A program made the position numbers and the translations under genes. A DNA stretch of 10,080 nt, from NCBI GenBank assembly GCA_938003765.1, contig CALKYE010000064.1, positions 1 through 10,080 on the forward strand, given 5' to 3'. The stretch is from an uncultured Planctomycetia bacterium (GTDB taxonomy: Bacteria; Planctomycetota; UBA1135; GCA-002686595). How positions within the stretch are numbered: position 1 is the first letter of the stretch; every line of letters starts with the position of its first letter. The notes beneath the pieces were generated by a model, which was not told the DNA's origin, made no database searches, and saw only the letters and a list, made by a program, of their open reading frames with translations. Positions 6,021 through 10,080 of the stretch are shown piece by piece.

Positions 6021-7000
6021 TGGCGCGCTTCCTCTTGCGACGCGCGCTGTGGTTCGTGGTCACGTCCTGGGCGGTGATCACGATCGCGTTCTTCGTGCTG
6101 CGCGCGGCGCCGGGCGGACCGTTCTCCGGCGAGCGCAAGCTGCACCCCACGGTCGAAGCCGCGCTGCGCGCGCAGTACCACCTCGACTGGCCGCTGTGGA
6201 AGCAGTACCTGCACACGCTCGGGCCGCTCAACCTCGACGAGCGCGGCTTGTTCGGCGACGCGAGCGACGTCTTCGGCGGCGTGCTGGCGCTCGACTTCGG
6301 CCCCTCGATGCAGCACCGCGACGTGTCGGTGAACGACGCGCTGGCGCAGTCGCTGCCGATCTCGATCGCGCTGGGCGGGCTGGCGCTCGCGATCGCCCTG
6401 GTGCTCGGTCTGAGCGCGGCTCTGATCTCGGCCCACGCGCCGAACTCGCGCTTCGATCGCCTGGTGCGGATCCTGTCCGCCAGCGGACTGGTGCTGCCCA
6501 ACTTCGTGATCGCGAGCCTGCTCGTGCTCGTGTTCGCGTTCTGGATCCCGATCGCGCCGGTGGCCGGCTGGGGCGCGCCGCGGCACATGCTGCTGCCCGC
6601 GGTGTCGCTGGCGCTGCCGTTCGCCGCGTACATCGCCCGCCTCGCGCGCGCGGGACTGCTCGAGACGCTCTCGAAGGACTACATCCGCACCGCGCGCGCG
6701 AAGGGCGCGTCGGAGGCGCGGATCCTGTGGCGCCACGCGTTGCGCGGCGCGCTCACGCCCGTCGTGTCGTACCTCGGTCCCGCGGCGGCTGGCGTGCTCA
6801 CCGGCAGCCTGGTGATCGAGCGCATCTTCGCCATCCCCGGCGCAGGCACGCACTTCGTCGCGAGCGCGCTCAACCGCGACTACACGATGGCCATGGGCGT
6901 CACCGTGGTCTACGCGGTGATGGTGTTCGGCTTCAACACGGCGGTCGACGTGGCCTACACGCTGCTCGACCCGCGGCTCGATTTGGAGCGCGAAGCGTGA
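6020..7000 (+). CDS. oppB: Oligopeptide ABC transporter permease OppB
   Basis: Inner-membrane permease of 326 residues that pairs with OppC to form the peptide channel. It aligns by eye with E. coli OppB from end to end: FLLRRALW, then TM1 (about 9-29), APGGPFSGERKLHP (30-43), DVSVNDALAQSLP (101-113), the EAA loop YIRTARAKGASEARILWRHALRGALTP (221-247), IPGAG (272-276), ALNRDY (283-288) and LLDPRLD (315-321). It is about 20 residues longer than the E. coli protein. The extra length is an insert around 66-92 (HTLGPLNLDERG...FGGVLALDFG) between TM1 and TM2, also present in the minus-strand OppB-like protein. The ATG overlaps the oppA stop (TGATG), and the gene ends in the GTGA that starts oppC, so translation is likely coupled on both sides. 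Confidence 0.97.
   Translation: MARFLLRRALWFVVTSWAVITIAFFVLRAAPGGPFSGERKLHPTVEAALRAQYHLDWPLWKQYLHTLGPLNLDERGLFGDASDVFGGVLALDFGPSMQHRDVSVNDALAQSLPISIALGGLALAIALVLGLSAALISAHAPNSRFDRLVRILSASGLVLPNFVIASLLVLVFAFWIPIAPVAGWGAPRHMLLPAVSLALPFAAYIARLARAGLLETLSKDYIRTARAKGASEARILWRHALRGALTPVVSYLGPAAAGVLTGSLVIERIFAIPGAGTHFVASALNRDYTMAMGVTVVYAVMVFGFNTAVDVAYTLLDPRLDLEREA
6985..6988 (+). promoter_or_regulatory. Ribosome binding site supporting the oppC GTG start
   Basis: GGAG within the end of oppB is 8 bases upstream of GTG 6997, which overlaps the oppB stop as GTGA. This supports GTG 6997 over internal starts in the same frame. Confidence 0.55.
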
Positions 7001-8079
7001 GCGCCGAAGAGCAGCAGAAGCAGCAGCGCCGCGCATGGTTCGCCGACGGCGAGTTCGAGCTCGCCCTCGTGCAGATCGAGCGCGAGCGTCCGCAGAGCCT
7101 GTGGCGCGCCGCACGCGAGCGCTTGAAGCGGCGTGCTTCGGTGCGCTGGAGCCTGCGCTTCCTGCTCGTGCTGTGCAGCTTGAGTTTCCTGGCGCCGCTG
7201 CTGCCGCTGCCCTCCCCCGCCGCGATCGAACTCGCCAGCGAACCCCAGCCGCCTCAACTGCCCTGGATCGCGCCCGGCGACTTCGACTTCGAGCCGGAGT
7301 ACTGGGAACTCAACGCGCTCGACGCGCAGATGGTCTCGCTGCGCACGCGCCTGTTCGGCAAGTGGCGCACCGGGCCCTGGCTGGGGACCGACGCGCTCGG
7401 GCGCGACGTGCTCGCGCGCGTCGTGTGGGGCAGCCGCACGTCGTTGCTCGTCGCGCTGTGCGCCGCGCTCACGAGCCTGGTGATCGGCGCGAGCTGGGGC
7501 GCCGTCGCGGGCCTCTCCGGCGGCCGCGTGGACAACCTGCTGATGCGCATCGTCGACGTGCTGTTCGCCGTGCCGACGATCTTCCTGGTGATCTTCCTCT
7601 TGAGCGTGCTCGACGCACCGGGCGGCGGCGAGCCGCGCCTCTCGCGCGAGCAGATCTTCTTCCTGGTCGTCGGCGCCGTGTCGTGGCTCTCGATGGCCCG
7701 CGTGGTGCGCGGGCAGGTGCTCGAGCTCGAGCGCTCGGCCTTCGTCGAAGCCGCGCGCGCCGCCGGCGCTTCCACGCCCTGGATCCTCGCGCGCCACATC
7801 CTCCCCAACGTGCTCGGCCTCGTCGTGGTGAACCTGACGCTCACGCTGCCGTCGGTGATCCTGTACGAGGCGTTCCTGTCGTTCCTCGGGCTGGGCGTGG
7901 AGCCCCCGCGCGTGAGCTGGGGCCTGCTCGCGGCCGAGGGCGCCGAAGCGCTCAACCCGCTCGAGAGCTACGCCTGGCTCGTGCTGGCCCCCGGCGGCGC
8001 GATGGCGGCGACGCTGCTGGCGCTCTCGACGCTCGGAGACGGCCTGCGCGACGCCTTGAGCGTCACGGAGCCGCGCTAG
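6997..8079 (+). CDS. oppC: Oligopeptide ABC transporter permease OppC
   Basis: Second channel subunit, 360 residues from GTG 6997. The cytosolic N-terminus (1-50) is glutamine- and arginine-rich (AEEQQKQQRR, then WRAARERLKRR). TM1 spans about 51-69. A periplasmic loop (70-127), rich in Pro, Trp and acidic residues, leads to the OppC hallmark WLGTDALGRDVLARVVWGSR (128-147). Further helices lie near 150-174, 185-204, 220-236, 272-292 and 326-343. The EAA loop that docks onto OppD/OppF is FVEAARAAGASTPWILARHILPN (249-271), followed by SFLGLGVEPP (295-304). It is somewhat longer than E. coli OppC (302 residues), mainly through the N-terminus and the first loop, and has nothing like the large insert in the minus-strand OppC-like protein. 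It overlaps oppB by four bases and ends two bases before oppD. Confidence 0.96.
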   Translation: MSAEEQQKQQRRAWFADGEFELALVQIERERPQSLWRAARERLKRRASVRWSLRFLLVLCSLSFLAPLLPLPSPAAIELASEPQPPQLPWIAPGDFDFEPEYWELNALDAQMVSLRTRLFGKWRTGPWLGTDALGRDVLARVVWGSRTSLLVALCAALTSLVIGASWGAVAGLSGGRVDNLLMRIVDVLFAVPTIFLVIFLLSVLDAPGGGEPRLSREQIFFLVVGAVSWLSMARVVRGQVLELERSAFVEAARAAGASTPWILARHILPNVLGLVVVNLTLTLPSVILYEAFLSFLGLGVEPPRVSWGLLAAEGAEALNPLESYAWLVLAPGGAMAATLLALSTLGDGLRDALSVTEPR

Positions 8080-8081
8080 CG

Positions 8082-9122
8082 ATGAGCCTGATCGATGTGC
8101 GCCACCTGCGCGTGCGCTTCGAGACCGAGCGCGGACCGCTGCAGGCCATCGAGCACGTCTCGCTGCGCATCGAGCGCGGCGAGATGCTCGCGCTGGTCGG
8201 CGAGTCGGGCTCGGGCAAGTCGGTCTGCGCGCAGGCGCTGCTGTCGCTCCTGCCGCGCGGCCGCGCCGTGGTCGAGACCGGCGAGGTGTGGTTCGAGGGA
8301 CGCGACCTGCTCACGCTGAGCGAACGCGAGCTGCGCTCCGTGCGCGGCGCGCGCATCGCGCTCGTGCCGCAGGATCCCGGCGCGTCGCTGCACCCGCTGT
8401 TCACGATCGGCGAGCAGATCGTCGAAGCGCTGCGGCTGCACCAGCCGATCTCGCGCGACGAGGCGCGCGCGCTGGCCGAGCAGGCGCTGGTCGAGGTGGG
8501 CGTGCCCGCCGCGCGCGAGCGGCTCGACGCGTACCCGCACGAGCTCTCGGGCGGGCTGCGCCAGCGCGCGCTGATCGCGATGGCGATCGCGCCGCGCCCG
8601 CAGCTGCTGCTGGCCGACGAGCCGACGACCGCGCTCGACGTGACGGTGCAGGCGCAGATCATGGAGCTCTTGGCCGAGCTGCGCCGCACCCGCGAACTGG
8701 GCGTGCTGTTCATCACGCACGATCTTGGCCTCGTGGCGAACTACGCCGACCGCGTGTCGGTGATGTACGCCGGTTCGATCGTCGAGAGCGGTCCGACGCG
8801 CGACGTGTTCCGCGCGCCGGCCCATCCCTACACGCTCGGTCTTCTCGCGAGCGCGGCGAGCCTGGAGCTCGACGCCGCGGCGCGCCTGGAGTCGATCGGC
8901 GGTCTGCCGCCCGATCCGCTCGCGCTCCCGCCCGGTTGCGCGTTCGCGGCGCGCTGCGCCCTCGCCGAGCCTTCGTGCTCTCGCGCGCGCCCGCCGCTGC
9001 TTCCGCCGCTGGGCTTGCGCCAGGCGCGCGAGCGCGGCGTCGAGCTCGATCTCACTGCGGAACGCCGCGTGGCCTGCTTCGAGAGCGAGCGCGTCGTCGC
9101 GCGCGCGGGAGCGAGCTCGTGA
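8082..9122 (+). CDS. oppD: Oligopeptide ABC transporter ATPase OppD
   Basis: Cytoplasmic ATPase, 346 residues, expected to pair with OppF and power peptide import. The ABC domain is complete: Walker A GESGSGKS (40-47), Q-loop Q97 in VPQDPGASL, signature LSGGLRQR (155-162), Walker B LLLADE (175-180) with catalytic E180, D-loop TALD (183-186) and H-loop H213 in FITHDLG. The signature has Leu where the consensus has Gln and E. coli OppD has Met. The C-terminal oligopeptide-transporter domain follows HPYTLGLL (248-255) and keeps four cysteines, C286, C292, C299 and C332 (GCAFAARC...SC...ACF). This pattern is conserved in OppD/DppD, and related dipeptide transporter structures are reported to bind a 4Fe-4S cluster there. 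ATG 8082 has GGAG 11 bases upstream (8067-8070), slightly far. The stop overlaps the oppF GTG start by four bases. Confidence 0.97.
   Translation: MSLIDVRHLRVRFETERGPLQAIEHVSLRIERGEMLALVGESGSGKSVCAQALLSLLPRGRAVVETGEVWFEGRDLLTLSERELRSVRGARIALVPQDPGASLHPLFTIGEQIVEALRLHQPISRDEARALAEQALVEVGVPAARERLDAYPHELSGGLRQRALIAMAIAPRPQLLLADEPTTALDVTVQAQIMELLAELRRTRELGVLFITHDLGLVANYADRVSVMYAGSIVESGPTRDVFRAPAHPYTLGLLASAASLELDAAARLESIGGLPPDPLALPPGCAFAARCALAEPSCSRARPPLLPPLGLRQARERGVELDLTAERRVACFESERVVARAGASS
9107..9111 (+). promoter_or_regulatory. Ribosome binding site of oppF
   Basis: GGGAG inside the end of oppD, 7 bases ahead of GTG 9119. It supports the GTG start that overlaps the oppD stop codon. Confidence 0.55.
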
Positions 9123-10080
9123 ACGCGCCGCTGTGCGAGGTGCGCGACCTGGAGGTTCGCTTCGCCGCGCGCCGGCGAGCGCTGTTCGAGCAGCGCCGCT
9201 GGCTGCAGGCCGTGCGCGGCGTGAACCTGCGCATCGAGCGCGGCGCGGGCTTGGGGCTGGTCGGCGAATCGGGCTGCGGCAAGAGCACGCTCGCGCGAGC
9301 CGTGGTCGGCCTGCAGCGCCCCACCAGCGGTTCGATCCTGATCGACGGCGTCGATCGCGCCGGCGCGCGCGGCCGGGCGCTGCGCGAGTTGCGTCAGCGC
9401 GTCGGGATCGTGTTCCAGGACCCGTACTCGTCGCTCGACCCGCGCCAGCCGATCCGCGAAGCGGTGCTCGAGCCGCTCGCGATCGCCGGGCTGCTCAAAC
9501 CGCGCGTGCGCCGCATGCGCGTGCTCGCCGTGTTCGACGCTGTCGGACTCGCAGCGAACCTCTACCACCGCTATCCGCACGAGCTGTCCGGCGGGCAACG
9601 TCAGCGCGTCGCCATCGCGCGCGCGTTGGTGCTCGAGCCGGAGCTCTTGGTGTGCGACGAGCCGACCAGCGCGCTCGACCTGTCGGTGCGCGCGCAGATC
9701 GTGAACCTGCTCGCCGACTTGCGACAGCGCTTCGGATTGGCGCTCCTGTTCATCTCCCACGATCTGGCGGTCGTGCGCAAGCTCGTCGACGAGGTCGCGG
9801 TGATGTACGCGGGCCGCGTGGTCGAGCAGGCGTCGCGCGACGCGCTGTTCAGGGCTCCACGCCATCCGTACACGCGCGCGCTGCTGTCGGGCGTCGTCAC
9901 GCCGCACGAAGGCGAGCGGCGCGAGCGCATCGTGCTCGCGGGCGAACCGCCCTCGCCGCTCGACCCGCCGAGCGGCTGCGCCTTCCATCCGCGCTGCCCC
10001 GCGCGCGCCGACGCGCCCGGCGAGCTGTGCGAACGCGACCAACCCGCGCTGCTCGCGCTCGAGCCAGGCCGCTTGCGCGC
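9119..10080 (+). CDS. oppF: Oligopeptide ABC transporter ATPase OppF, 3' end cut by window
   Basis: Second ATPase of the importer. I read 320 codons from GTG 9119 to the right edge with no stop; E. coli OppF is about 334 residues, so only a short C-terminus is probably missing. Walker A is GESGCGKST (49-57), Q-loop Q100 in VFQDPYSSLDPR, signature LSGGQRQR (156-163), Walker B LLVCDE (176-181) with E181, D-loop SALD (184-187), and H-loop H214 in FISHDLAVV. The OppF-type feature DPYSSLDPRQPI follows the Q-loop. The C-terminal domain has RHPYTRALLSGV (248-259) and cysteines C287, C293 and C304 (GCAFHPRCP...LC). The usual fourth cysteine would fall beyond the edge. All catalytic residues are present, and the signature is canonical, unlike that of OppD. 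Four-base overlap with oppD implies coupled translation and equal supply of both ATPases. Confidence 0.96.
   Translation, partial: MNAPLCEVRDLEVRFAARRRALFEQRRWLQAVRGVNLRIERGAGLGLVGESGCGKSTLARAVVGLQRPTSGSILIDGVDRAGARGRALRELRQRVGIVFQDPYSSLDPRQPIREAVLEPLAIAGLLKPRVRRMRVLAVFDAVGLAANLYHRYPHELSGGQRQRVAIARALVLEPELLVCDEPTSALDLSVRAQIVNLLADLRQRFGLALLFISHDLAVVRKLVDEVAVMYAGRVVEQASRDALFRAPRHPYTRALLSGVVTPHEGERRERIVLAGEPPSPLDPPSGCAFHPRCPARADAPGELCERDQPALLALEPGRLR

Noticed and set aside
8828..10042. A 404-residue minus-strand open frame under oppD and oppF.
   Set aside because: Antisense to two ATPases with complete Walker and signature motifs; its translation is low-complexity and resembles no family.
1..10080. 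Search for tRNA or rRNA genes, CRISPR arrays, insertion sequences, phage genes and attachment sites.
   Set aside because: None seen. Apart from the 135-bp divergent gap the window is filled by transporter genes, and repeats are the short GC-rich words expected from the composition.

Overview
The window holds two complete or nearly complete peptide-type (family 5) ABC importer gene sets arranged back to back around a 135-bp divergent promoter region (4089-4223). Everything outside that gap is tightly packed coding DNA. The base composition is very GC-rich, codon third positions are almost all G or C, and several genes start with GTG. Both solute-binding proteins lack a lipobox cysteine, which suggests a diderm (Gram-negative type) high-GC bacterium with a periplasm. 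The sequence alone does not fix the phylum. Planctomycetota, Myxococcota or a related environmental lineage would all fit, but this is inference.

Left half, minus strand, read from 4088 down to 1: a periplasmic solute-binding protein of 623 residues (4088-2217), an OppB/YejB-type permease (2211-1159) and an OppC/YejE-type permease (1142 to beyond the left edge). The genes are spaced by 5 and 16 bases and are almost certainly one operon. No ATPase gene for this set is inside the window; it may lie to the left. The second permease is unusual: between its first membrane helix and the conserved permease core it carries about 160 extra residues, including a charged helical stretch and a probable extra transmembrane hairpin.

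Right half, plus strand: a classical oppABCDF-like order. It comprises an OppA-type binding protein (4224-6020), OppB (6020-7000), OppC (6997-8079), the ATPases OppD (8082-9122) and OppF (9119 to beyond the right edge). Start and stop codons overlap at three of the four junctions (1, 4 and 4 bases), and the fourth has a 2-base gap, so translation is probably coupled. OppA resembles the enterobacterial OppA closely, including the Arg/Asp residues of the peptide-binding motif. This half is a good candidate for a true oligopeptide importer.

The two halves are not recent duplicates. Their binding proteins differ in length, signal sequence and ligand-pocket motif, and the minus-strand permeases look more like the YejB/YejE branch. 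The likely picture is two peptide importers of different specificity controlled from one intergenic region. I see no RNA genes, mobile elements, CRISPR arrays, phage genes or clear terminators. Nothing here amounts to a wholly new system; the most unusual element is the enlarged minus-strand OppC-like permease.
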